DNA of 44,014 bases, from assembly GCF_018449655.1 (NCBI RefSeq), contig NZ_JAAVUX010000029.1, forward strand, positions 1-44,014, written 5' to 3'. This DNA is from Pseudomonas sp. dw_358 (GTDB lineage: Bacteria > Pseudomonadota > Gammaproteobacteria > Pseudomonadales > Pseudomonadaceae). The first letter of the stretch is position 1; each line of letters starts with the position of its first letter. The notes beneath the pieces were generated by a model. It ran no database searches, was not told where the DNA came from, and saw only the letters and a list, made by a program, of their open reading frames with translations. Positions 7,285 through 15,128 of this stretch are shown piece after piece. Both the position numbers and the translations under genes were made by a program.

Positions 7285-9012
7285 ATGCTGCTACTCATCC
7301 TTGCCTACCTGGGGGGCGTGCTGACCATCGTCAGCCCGTGCATCCTGCCTGTGTTGCCCTTTGTTTTCGCGCGTACCGGCCAGCCGTTCGTACGCAGCGG
7401 CCTGCCGTTGCTCGCGGGCATGGCCATCACCTTCGCCCTGGTGGCCTCGCTGGCTGCGGTGGGCGGGGCCTGGGTGGTGCAGCTCAACCAATACGGCCGC
7501 TGGCTGGCGCTGGTGTTCGTGGCGCTGTTCGGCCTGACCCTGTTGTTCCCGCGCCTGGCCGACCGCCTGACCCGGCCACTGGTGGCGATGGGCAGTCGCC
7601 TGTCCGAGGCCGCCGGCAATGACAGCCGTCCGCGTCCTGGCGCCTCGTTCCTGATCGGCGTCGCCACAGGCCTGCTGTGGGCGCCGTGCGCCGGGCCGAT
7701 CCTGGGGCTGGTGCTGACCGGCGCCGCGCTGCAAGGCGCAAGCATCGGGAGTACCTTGCTGTTGCTGGCCTACGCGGCCGGTGCTGCCACCTCACTGGCG
7801 GTGGCGCTGTTGCTGGGGGGCAAGGTGTTCGCCGCCATGAAGCGTTCGATTGGCGCGGGAGAATGGGTGCGCCGGGTACTGGGCGCGGCGATGTTACTGG
7901 GCGTGTTGGCCATCGCTTCCGGGTTGGACACGGGGATTCTGGCACAGGTTTCCACTGCCTCCACCGGTGGCCTGGAGCAGAATCTGGTAGACCGGGTCAT
8001 TGGCGCCAAGGCCGCCAGCGCGGCCCCTGCCGACACCAGCAAGCTGCCCATCGAAGGCGAGTTGCCCAGCCTTGCCGGTGCAGTGCAGTGGCTCAACTCG
8101 CCGCCCCTGAGCGCCGAAGCCCTGCGCGGCAAAGTGGTGCTGGTGGATTTTTGGACCTACTCCTGCATCAATTGCCTGCGCACCTTGCCTTACGTCACCG
8201 CCTGGGCGCAAAAATACCGCGATAAGGGCCTGGTGGTGATCGGCGTGCATTCCCCCGAATTTGCTTTCGAGCAGAACGTGGACAATGTCACCGCCGCCAT
8301 GAAGAAGCTCGGGGTGACCTACCCGGTGGCCATCGACAACGATTTCAAGATCTGGCGTGCCTTTGATAACCAGTACTGGCCGGCCCACTATTTCGCCGAT
8401 GCCCAGGGGCATATCCGTTATCACCATTTCGGCGAAGGCGGCTATGCCGAGTCGGAAAAAGTGATCCAGCAGTTGCTGCGCGAAGCCGGGCACAAAGATG
8501 TCCCCACCCGCCTGGTGGACGCCAATGCCAGTGGCGTGCAGGCTGGCATGGATGCCGGTGACATGCAGTCACCGGAAACCTATGTGGGCTATCAGCGCGC
8601 AGAGAACTTCGCCTCCAGCCCTGAACTCAGCGCCGACAAAACAGCCGACTACCAGTTGCCGGCCCAACCTTCACTCAACCAATGGGGCCTGCAGGGGCAG
8701 TGGCTGGTCGGTGGCGAGCAGGCGACCTTGAAGGCGGCCGGGGGCAAGATCACCTACCGTTTCCACGCCCGCGACCTGCATCTGGTGCTGGGCCCGGGCG
8801 AAGACGGCAAGCCGGTGCGCTTTCGCGTGACCATCGATGGCCAGGCACCGGGCGCAGCCCACGGCACCGACGTCGCCCCCGATGGCAGTGGCACGGTCAG
8901 CGAGCAGCGCCTGTACCAGCTGATTCGCCAGCAGGGCAGTGTGAGTGATCACACCTTCACCATCGAGTTTCTCGATCCGGGTGTGCGGGCTTACGCGTTT
9001 ACTTTCGGCTGA
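7285..9012 (+). CDS. dipZ: DipZ-type cytochrome c biogenesis/thiol-disulfide protein (CcdA-thioredoxin fusion)
   Basis: This 575-residue inner-membrane protein would carry reducing power across the membrane to periplasmic thiols. The N-terminal CcdA/DsbD-like domain (about 1-235) has the paired membrane cysteines Cys19 (IVSPCILP) and Cys135 (LLWAPCAGP). A periplasmic TlpA/AhpC-like thioredoxin domain follows (about 255-400) with the redox motif CINC at residues 294-297 in FWTYSCINCLRTLPY. The last 150 residues form a beta-rich region like the carbohydrate-binding-fold C-terminus of mycobacterial DipZ. The architecture is complete. The start codon sits at the beginning of the first helix, with a poor Shine-Dalgarno match. 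Cytochrome maturation is the family label; general periplasmic disulfide reduction is equally possible. Confidence 0.88.
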   Translation: MLLLILAYLGGVLTIVSPCILPVLPFVFARTGQPFVRSGLPLLAGMAITFALVASLAAVGGAWVVQLNQYGRWLALVFVALFGLTLLFPRLADRLTRPLVAMGSRLSEAAGNDSRPRPGASFLIGVATGLLWAPCAGPILGLVLTGAALQGASIGSTLLLLAYAAGAATSLAVALLLGGKVFAAMKRSIGAGEWVRRVLGAAMLLGVLAIASGLDTGILAQVSTASTGGLEQNLVDRVIGAKAASAAPADTSKLPIEGELPSLAGAVQWLNSPPLSAEALRGKVVLVDFWTYSCINCLRTLPYVTAWAQKYRDKGLVVIGVHSPEFAFEQNVDNVTAAMKKLGVTYPVAIDNDFKIWRAFDNQYWPAHYFADAQGHIRYHHFGEGGYAESEKVIQQLLREAGHKDVPTRLVDANASGVQAGMDAGDMQSPETYVGYQRAENFASSPELSADKTADYQLPAQPSLNQWGLQGQWLVGGEQATLKAAGGKITYRFHARDLHLVLGPGEDGKPVRFRVTIDGQAPGAAHGTDVAPDGSGTVSEQRLYQLIRQQGSVSDHTFTIEFLDPGVRAYAFTFG

Positions 9013-9118
9013 TCACCGATCCATGGCTATTTATCTTTGACTTCGACGCGGCGTTGGAGACGGCGACGCGTTTGATTATTGGCGGCCTGGCGGGCGAGCC
9101 CATCGCACACACCTGACG

Positions 9119-9146
9119 GAACTATTTGTTCGCGCAAGCCCCCTAA
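9119..9146 (+). promoter_or_regulatory. Sigma-E/AlgU-like promoter upstream of csbD-type gene
   Basis: GAACTA at 9119-9124 is followed after 17 bases by CCTAA at 9142-9146. This resembles the ECF sigma AlgU pattern GAACTT-N16/17-TCTGA, which drives envelope and osmotic stress genes in pseudomonads. The downstream CsbD-type gene is a likely member of such a stress regulon. The -10 match is only 3 of 5, so this is a candidate. Confidence 0.38.
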
Positions 9147-9230
9147 GTCATCAGTACCGGCACCATTGAACGCTAGCGCCCGACCTCATCCGGGCCGCGC
9201 GCCGGACACCGAAACCATTAGGGGAACACC

Positions 9231-9479
9231 ATGAAAACCGAACAAGTGGAAGGCATTGCAGAAAAAGTCGCCGGCAAGGCGCAGGGCGCGCTGGGCAAAC
9301 TGGTCGGTGATCCGGCGGTAGAAGCCGAAGGCGCGGGCCATGAAGCGGCCGGTCAGCTGAAAGAAACCTACGGTGACGCACTGGATGGGGTAACCAGCTT
9401 CGTCAAGGAAAACCCGATTGCCGCCCTGGCCATCGGCGCCGGTATCGGCATCCTGATCAGCCGCCTGCTGCGCCGCTGA
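9231..9479 (+). CDS. CsbD family general stress protein
   Basis: This 82-residue protein begins with a CsbD-like amphipathic segment (MKTEQVEGIAEKVAGKAQGALGKLVGD), followed by an acidic/alanine region. It ends with a hydrophobic, glycine-spaced helix (PIAALAIGAGIGILISRLLRR) typical of DUF883/ElaB-like tail-anchored proteins. The C-terminus would insert in the inner membrane with basic residues in the cytoplasm. CsbD-domain genes are commonly induced by general stress; the molecular role is not known. AGGGGA upstream is a good ribosome binding site. A sigma-E-like promoter lies about 85 bases upstream and a strong terminator follows directly, so it is a single-gene transcript. Confidence 0.87.
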   Translation: MKTEQVEGIAEKVAGKAQGALGKLVGDPAVEAEGAGHEAAGQLKETYGDALDGVTSFVKENPIAALAIGAGIGILISRLLRR

Positions 9480-9490
9480 GTCTGGCGCTG

Positions 9491-9529
9491 AAATGACAAA
9501 ACCCCGCCAAGTGCGGGGTTTTGTCATTT
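9491..9529. terminator. Perfect bidirectional rho-independent terminator
   Basis: Arms at 9491-9507 and 9513-9529 are exact 17-bp inverted copies around the loop CAAGT. The GC core CCCCGC/GCGGGG is flanked by A-runs on one side and T-runs on the other, so it can stop transcripts in both directions. It lies between the convergent CsbD and YgdI/YgdR lipoprotein genes. Confidence 0.93.
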
Positions 9530-9539
9530 CAAGACGGGC

Positions 9540-9842
9540 TCAGGGTTTGACCACCTGAGACACCTGGGACAGCATCAGCTCCCGGTGTTCGCCTTGGGCA
9601 TCGGTAAACGAGTAGCCACCATTGGTCAGTTCTGGCGCGCCCTGGGTGTTGTAGGCCTTGCCGTCGACCGTGTGGATGACGTAGTTGCTGGAGCAACCGC
9701 TGGCAGCGAACAGGCAGAGCGCGACCAGCAGGGCACCTGCGCCTTGACGCTTGAAGCGGGTAAAAGACGTGTGCATCGATCCAGACGCGTTGGCCTCATC
9801 CATGGACTGGCGGTCGTTTGCCAGTGAGTTGTAATTATTCAT
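9540..9842 (-). CDS. YgdI/YgdR family (DUF903-type) lipoprotein
   Basis: This is a small lipoprotein with a lipobox LFAASGC and a C-terminal SH3-like domain (NYVIHTVDGKAYNTQGAPELTNGGYSFTDAQGEHRELMLSQVSQVVKP) typical of YgdI/YgdR. After acylation at the Cys it would be anchored in the outer or inner membrane; family function is unknown. Two starts compete. The ATG at 9842 has a good GGAG five bases upstream but adds 22 unusual residues before MHTSFTRFKRQG. The ATG at 9776 gives a standard short signal peptide but has a weak site. The longer form is reported because of its ribosome binding site. Confidence 0.78.
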   Translation of the reverse strand: MNNYNSLANDRQSMDEANASGSMHTSFTRFKRQGAGALLVALCLFAASGCSSNYVIHTVDGKAYNTQGAPELTNGGYSFTDAQGEHRELMLSQVSQVVKP

Positions 9843-10044
9843 GAGGACTCCGGGTGTTTGACGCCTTGAGAAGACTGCGCAGGATGCGATCTCGGGCGGG
9901 GTCCAGAATATCAAAGGAAAATAAAAAATCACTGGCCCCATGCCATCACCCGACAGGTGGCGGTTGCGAAGGATTGGATCCTGGTCTAGCGAATTGGATC
10001 CCCCTGGCAGGTGACTTACGGGTCATGTTTTTCTGCTCGGAAGA

Positions 10045-13000
10045 TCACAGCAGATCGAGCAAGATCCCCACAAGTCTATCCAGCTCGATCGGCTTGCCGA
10101 CGTGCTCGTTCATCCCGGCCGAGAAACATTCTCGCCTGTCGTTCTCGGTCACGTTGGCCGTCATCGCGACGATCGGTAGCCGCGCGAACCGAGGCTGGGC
10201 GCGAATGCGTCGCGTTGCCTCGAAACCGTCTATATCGGGCATCTGCACGTCCATGAGCACGGCATCATAGGGCACGCTGGAAGCCATCACCGCATGGACG
10301 CCTTCGACGCCGCCACCGGCCACTTCCACCTCTGCACCCTCCGAGCGGAGCATGGCCGACGCCACCAACTGGTTGACCTTATTGTCTTCCACCAACAACA
10401 GGCGCCGGCCCAGCAGGCGGCGGGTGATGGGCGCGGCGGGGACGCGAGTGTCCTGCAGGGCCATGGTCAGGCCCCGCGCGGCGTCGGTCAGGGTGCGGGA
10501 CAACTGGCTGACCGTGGCCGGCTTGTTGAGCATCCCCACATACGGCAGCTCGGCGCTCTGGCGCTCTTGGGCCAGCATCTCCTGGCCGTAGGCGCTGATC
10601 ATCACCACCGGCGGCGAAGGTTGCAGATCGCTGCGCTGTTTGAGCTGGGTCGCCGCGCTTAGCCCGTCGGTGTCTGGCATGCGCCAGTCCATCAGCACGA
10701 CGTCGAACGGTGGCCCTGGGTTCAGGCTGTGGCTGACCGCGGCGAAAGCCTCGTCGGCGGTACTGGCGTGTTCAGCGTTCCAGCCCAGCCCCTGCAAGGT
10801 GCGCAGCAGAATTTCGGCGCTGACGGCGTTGTCGTCCACCACCAGCACGTTCAGGCGCTTGGGCGTGGCTATCAGCTGCTGGGCCAGCAGCTCGGGAGGC
10901 TGGTCGCTGACCCCCAGGGTGATGTCGAACCAGAACCGGCTGCCCACGTGCAGCTCGCTCTGCACGTTGAGTTCGCCGCCCATCATGCGGGTCAGGCGGC
11001 GGCAGATCAGCAAGCCCAGCCCGGTGCCGCCGAAGCGCCGTGTGATGGAGATTTCAGCCTGGACGAAGCCCTCGAAAATCCGCCGCAGCTGTTCGGCGTT
11101 CATGCCGATTCCGCTGTCGACCACGGCGAAACGCAGGGTGATGTCAGTTGCGCTACGCCGCAGCTGGGTGATGCTCAGGATCACTTGACCGACACTGGTG
11201 AACTTCAAGGCATTGCCCGACAGGTTGATCAGCACCTGCTGCAGGCGCAGGCGATCGCCGATCACCACCGCCGGCAGTTGCGGATCGACATCGAAGATCA
11301 CTTCCACCGCGCTGTTGGTCTGGTTGCCCGCCATCACCACGGCCAGGTCCTGCAAAAGCACGTCGATCTCGAAGGGCAGGGCTTCGATGTGCAGCTTGCC
11401 GGCCTCGATCTTGGAGTAGTCGAGGATGTCGTTGAGTAACCCCAGCAGCAGCCGCGCGGCGGTCTGCGCCTTGGTGATGAAGTCATGCTGGCCCAGGCTC
11501 AGATTGGTCTGCAAGACCAGGTGCAGCATGCCCAGCACCGCGTTCATGGGGGTGCGGATTTCATGGCTCATGTTGGCCAGGAATACCGACTTGGCACGGT
11601 TGGCGGAGTCGGCTTCTTCCTTGGCCAGCTTCAGGCTCAGCTCCAGCTGGCGCTGGGCGGTCACGTCGATGGCAATGCCGAGAAAGCCGGTCAAGGTCCC
11701 CGATGGCTCGCGGATCGCCGTCACCACCAGTTGCACCGAAACCCGCTCGCCGTTCTTGCGCACCATGGTGCACTGATAGTGTTGCGCCTGGCCGGGCTCC
11801 ATCGAGCTCTGGATGAAACCCTGCACGCCCGCGAGCGGGCGGTGGAAGCGTTCGGAGATGGAGGCGTTGATGGCGGCCAACTCCTCTGGCTCATGCCACA
11901 ACTGCGGGGTGTGGATGCCGATGACCTCCGCCGCCCGGTAGCCGAACATCTGCTCGGCGCCGGTGTTGAACACCTGGGTCAGACCGTTGACGTCGGTGGC
12001 AACGATGGCCACGTCGGTGGCCGCCCCCAGAATGCTTTCGAACAGGTGGTTGAGCTGGGTGAGTTCCTGGGTGCGCTGCATGACCTGGGCTTCGAGATTC
12101 TGGTTGAGCTCGATGATTCGGGCCTCGGCGGCTTTCTGTTCGGAGATGTCGCGCACAGTCTTGGACACGCCGATGACGCCGCCCTCGGGCGCATGGATCG
12201 GCGACAACGTTACCGACACATCCAGATGCTGGCCGTCATTGCGCCGGCGAACCCGGTGCAAGCCACTGACCACTTCGCCGCGAGCCACCCGCTCCAGGCT
12301 GTGCTGCTGTTCCAGAAGGTCGCTCTCGGGGGTGATCAAGTCACAGAGCGGGCGTCCCATCGCTTCGGCGCTGGTGTAGCCAAACAGCCGCATGGCGCCC
12401 AGGTTCCAACTGACCACGATGCCGCGCAGGTCCATGCTGATGATGGCATCGGCCGAGCTTTCGACGATGGCGGCCAAGCGCGCCTGTTGAGCGATCACCT
12501 GCTGTTGGCGGCGCCGGCTGACCTTGAGCAACTGCACCAGCACCGCCAGCAACAGGCTCGACAGCACGCCGAGGCCGAACACCCAGCCGATGGACGTCTG
12601 CCGCACGCTGCCGGCGAAGTGCGGCCCTGCCGTGAACCGCATGCGCCAGACACGGCCGAACACCAGCCGTTCGATCTCGTAGCGGGAGGCCTTGGGGTCG
12701 GTGGGCTGAGCGCCGGGGCCGGCATAGAACAGCATCGGCTGATCGCGTTCGGTGATGTCGGCAAACTCCAGGTAGACCCGCTGCGGATCGACTTGCAGAC
12801 CGTGCAGCACATCACTCATGACCAGCGGCACGAAGGTCCACCCCACCGACGTGGCGATGCGTGCCTGGGGTGTCGGCGGGACGTCGGTGCTTTGATAGAG
12901 GGGCCGCAGCATAAGGAACGACTGCGCGAACTTGACGCTGTCCTGGACCAGGGTAATGGGGGCAGTCAGTTGTGCCTCGCCGAGAATCGTCGAGTCGAGG

Positions 13001-13530
13001 GCGGCCTTGCGTCGGTGGACTTCCGAGCCCAGGTCCAGGCCCAGCGCCTGGCTGTTCAGGGCTTGGGGCTCGACATACTGGACTACCAGCAGATCACCGT
13101 GATGGGCACCAAAGCTGTGCACGGTATAGTCCGGCTGATGGTCGGCGCGGGCCCGGGCGGTAAACACCTCGATGTCCTGCTCGCGGATTCTGCGCACCAC
13201 GCCGAAGCCCCGGGCGCCGGGAAACTCGGTGCCGAGGTCACGGGCGGCAACGTAGTCATGGAATTGCTGGCGAGTGATCACCTCCACCCCGGCGGCGTGC
13301 ACAGCGCCGGCAGCGCCGCGCAAGCCATATTGATAGACGTTGACCCGCGCCAGCGCCGCATCGGCCACACGGTTGGCTTCCTGGGCGAAGGCACTGGTGA
13401 CCGCTTGCTGGTTGTCGCGCCAGGTCTGCACCGTACCCACTGTGCTGACCAGGACACCGGCGGCCAAGGTCAACAAAGCCCAGGGCGCATGAAGGCGCAA
13501 ATGGGTGAGGGCAGCGGTGACTTTGATCAA
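10045..13530 (-). CDS. CHASE-PAS-PAS hybrid histidine kinase with two receiver domains
   Basis: This 1161-residue sensor kinase has a first membrane helix at about 16-35 and a periplasmic CHASE domain at about 60-290. A second helix (about 314-336) is followed by two PAS domains (about 350-465 and 495-630). The HisKA box MSHEIRTPMN carries His656, and the HATPase has the N box (NLSGNALKF), DSGIGM and GGTGLGL. Receiver 1 (about 893-1015) has Asp948 and receiver 2 (about 1042-1160) has Asp1094. There is no HPt domain, so the relay must leave through a separate HPt protein. CHASE domains sense small extracellular ligands; the ligand here is unknown. The gene diverges from the Mux pump operon across 317 bp, so local control of the pump is possible but unproved. 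Confidence 0.9.
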   Translation of the reverse strand: MIKVTAALTHLRLHAPWALLTLAAGVLVSTVGTVQTWRDNQQAVTSAFAQEANRVADAALARVNVYQYGLRGAAGAVHAAGVEVITRQQFHDYVAARDLGTEFPGARGFGVVRRIREQDIEVFTARARADHQPDYTVHSFGAHHGDLLVVQYVEPQALNSQALGLDLGSEVHRRKAALDSTILGEAQLTAPITLVQDSVKFAQSFLMLRPLYQSTDVPPTPQARIATSVGWTFVPLVMSDVLHGLQVDPQRVYLEFADITERDQPMLFYAGPGAQPTDPKASRYEIERLVFGRVWRMRFTAGPHFAGSVRQTSIGWVFGLGVLSSLLLAVLVQLLKVSRRRQQQVIAQQARLAAIVESSADAIISMDLRGIVVSWNLGAMRLFGYTSAEAMGRPLCDLITPESDLLEQQHSLERVARGEVVSGLHRVRRRNDGQHLDVSVTLSPIHAPEGGVIGVSKTVRDISEQKAAEARIIELNQNLEAQVMQRTQELTQLNHLFESILGAATDVAIVATDVNGLTQVFNTGAEQMFGYRAAEVIGIHTPQLWHEPEELAAINASISERFHRPLAGVQGFIQSSMEPGQAQHYQCTMVRKNGERVSVQLVVTAIREPSGTLTGFLGIAIDVTAQRQLELSLKLAKEEADSANRAKSVFLANMSHEIRTPMNAVLGMLHLVLQTNLSLGQHDFITKAQTAARLLLGLLNDILDYSKIEAGKLHIEALPFEIDVLLQDLAVVMAGNQTNSAVEVIFDVDPQLPAVVIGDRLRLQQVLINLSGNALKFTSVGQVILSITQLRRSATDITLRFAVVDSGIGMNAEQLRRIFEGFVQAEISITRRFGGTGLGLLICRRLTRMMGGELNVQSELHVGSRFWFDITLGVSDQPPELLAQQLIATPKRLNVLVVDDNAVSAEILLRTLQGLGWNAEHASTADEAFAAVSHSLNPGPPFDVVLMDWRMPDTDGLSAATQLKQRSDLQPSPPVVMISAYGQEMLAQERQSAELPYVGMLNKPATVSQLSRTLTDAARGLTMALQDTRVPAAPITRRLLGRRLLLVEDNKVNQLVASAMLRSEGAEVEVAGGGVEGVHAVMASSVPYDAVLMDVQMPDIDGFEATRRIRAQPRFARLPIVAMTANVTENDRRECFSAGMNEHVGKPIELDRLVGILLDLL

Positions 13531-13847
13531 AATAGGGCTGGCCGCAAAGGGGGGCGAATGGGCGGAGTATAGGTGATGCCGACGTGCGCAGAGGCGTGGT
13601 CAATTGACCGGGTGCCCATCTGGGACAGGCTGATGCTCATTGGCCCGCTCTGGTGACGGTCACAACCACGTGCCTCCTCGATGTAGCGGGCATCGCAGCC
13701 GGACGCCATTGCGCGGGGCCGCGAGGGATGTCACACACGCCCCTCCATATTTCCTGCACAATTTCCGCCTACCTTGCCGATAACGTGGACAGGAACCTTT
13801 TTCCCGTCGCCGACCTCCCATGCCACTCGCTGATACAGAAGTGCTCA
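13531..13847. other. Divergent intergenic region between hybrid kinase and pump operon
   Basis: This 317-bp stretch has no gene I can support and should hold the promoters of both flanking units. The one clear feature is a perfect 12-bp palindrome at 13598-13609. An open frame continues upstream of muxA to 13653, but it has no ribosome binding site and would put a meaningless extension in front of the membrane anchor. Confidence 0.6.
13598..13609. promoter_or_regulatory. Perfect 12-bp palindrome, candidate operator
   Basis: GGTCAATTGACC is fully self-complementary and lies about 70 bases upstream of the hybrid kinase start and 240 bases upstream of muxA. A dimeric regulator could bind it. 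The regulator family cannot be told from the motif. Confidence 0.3.
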
Positions 13848-15128
13848 ATGAACCCTGAGAAAACACCGATGCCTGCCGCCCGTTCACGCTCGCGTCTGGT
13901 CTGGACGCTGCTTGCTCTCGTCGCCATCGCCTTGGCGATTTTCTATGGCGTGCATCTGCTGCGTGGTTCGCAGCCCGCTGGCGATGACGCCGCTGCCCCC
14001 GGCGGGCGGCGTGGCGGAATGGGCATGGGGCGCGGTCCCAATGACCCCTCCGCCGTGATCACGGTGGCCGTGGGCAAGGCCGGGCTGGCGGACGTGCCGG
14101 TGAGCCAGCAGGCTCTGGGCACGGTGATTCCCAACTATTCGGTGACGGTCACCAGCCGCGTTGACGGCGAGTTGATGGCGGTGTACTTCACCGAAGGTCA
14201 GTACGTGAAGAAGGGCCAGCTGCTGGCGCAGATCGACCCCCGGGCCTATCAGGCCACCCTGGACCAGTACCAAGGGGAACTGGCCGAGAACCAGGCGCTG
14301 CTCAAAAGCGCGCAACTGACGGTGGAACGCTACAAGCGTCTGTTTGCCAAGGACTCGCTGGCCAAACAGGACCTCGACACCCAGGTTGCCACGGTGGGCC
14401 AGTACGCCGGCGCGGTGAAAGCCGATCAGGCGCAGATCGATGCGGCGAAGCTGAACCTCACCTACGCGAAGATCGTCTCGCCCATCGATGGCTTCACCGG
14501 CCTGCGCCTGGTGGACCCTGGCAACATCGTGCAGTCCAGCAGCACCACCGGGATCGTCACGGTGACCCAGACCAACCCCATTGCCGTGACCTTCAGCATT
14601 CCCCAGGGGCAGATCGTCAACGTCTTGCCCAAGCTGCGCAACGGCGTGGCCCTGCCGGTGCTGGCCATGGATCAGCTGGGCACCCACACCCTGGCCAGCG
14701 GCACCCTGAAGTTCATCAGCAACGAAATCGACACCACCACCGGCAGCATCAAGCTCAAGGCGCTATTCGACAACCCGGATGAAAAGCTCTATCCCAACCA
14801 GTTCGTCAACGTCAGCCTGCAAACCGACACCTTGCACAACGCCGTGGTCATTCCCTCGGCCGCCGTGCAGCTGAGCAGCGATGGGCACTTCGTCTACGTG
14901 GTCAAGGGCGACACCGTGGAGCGGCGCAGCATCGAGACCGGCCCGGTGCTGGGCGACCAGACCGTGGTCAGCAAGGGCGTGGCCAACGATGAACAGGTGG
15001 TGACCCGCGGCATCGACCACCTGCGCGACGGTGCCAAGGTCAGCCTGGAAAGCGACAAGCCCAAGGCCGCAGACGCCAGCGCGACGAAAACAACCGGCAA
15101 GCATGCCGCTGGTGCCGCCCAGCCATGA
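13848..15128 (+). CDS. muxA: RND efflux periplasmic adaptor MuxA/MdtA
   Basis: This is the membrane-fusion (HlyD/MdtA-like) subunit of a tripartite drug efflux pump, 426 residues from the chosen ATG. A single N-terminal membrane anchor (LVWTLLALVAIALAIFYGV) without a lipobox cysteine is followed by a Gly/Arg-rich linker. Next come the lipoyl half-motifs (SRVDGELMAVYFTEGQYVKKGQLLAQIDP), an alpha-hairpin of about 70 residues, the second lipoyl half (IVSPIDGFTGLRLVDPGNIV) and beta-barrel domains. The start was placed at MNPEKTP because AGAAG precedes it and the longer frame has no anchor logic. The gene overlaps muxB by 4 bases (ATGA). The order adaptor, two permeases, outer-membrane channel matches MuxABC-OpmB of P. 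aeruginosa and MdtABC of E. coli. Confidence 0.9.
   Translation: MNPEKTPMPAARSRSRLVWTLLALVAIALAIFYGVHLLRGSQPAGDDAAAPGGRRGGMGMGRGPNDPSAVITVAVGKAGLADVPVSQQALGTVIPNYSVTVTSRVDGELMAVYFTEGQYVKKGQLLAQIDPRAYQATLDQYQGELAENQALLKSAQLTVERYKRLFAKDSLAKQDLDTQVATVGQYAGAVKADQAQIDAAKLNLTYAKIVSPIDGFTGLRLVDPGNIVQSSSTTGIVTVTQTNPIAVTFSIPQGQIVNVLPKLRNGVALPVLAMDQLGTHTLASGTLKFISNEIDTTTGSIKLKALFDNPDEKLYPNQFVNVSLQTDTLHNAVVIPSAAVQLSSDGHFVYVVKGDTVERRSIETGPVLGDQTVVSKGVANDEQVVTRGIDHLRDGAKVSLESDKPKAADASATKTTGKHAAGAAQP

Noticed and set aside
9024..9116. Open stretch after dipZ reading WLFIFDFDAALETATRL and so on
   Set aside because: It looks faintly coding but has no start codon in frame and only about 30 codons; too little to call a gene or pseudogene.
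11485..13572. 695-codon plus-strand frame opposite the hybrid kinase
   Set aside because: The kinase domains on the minus strand explain the region; this is a shadow.
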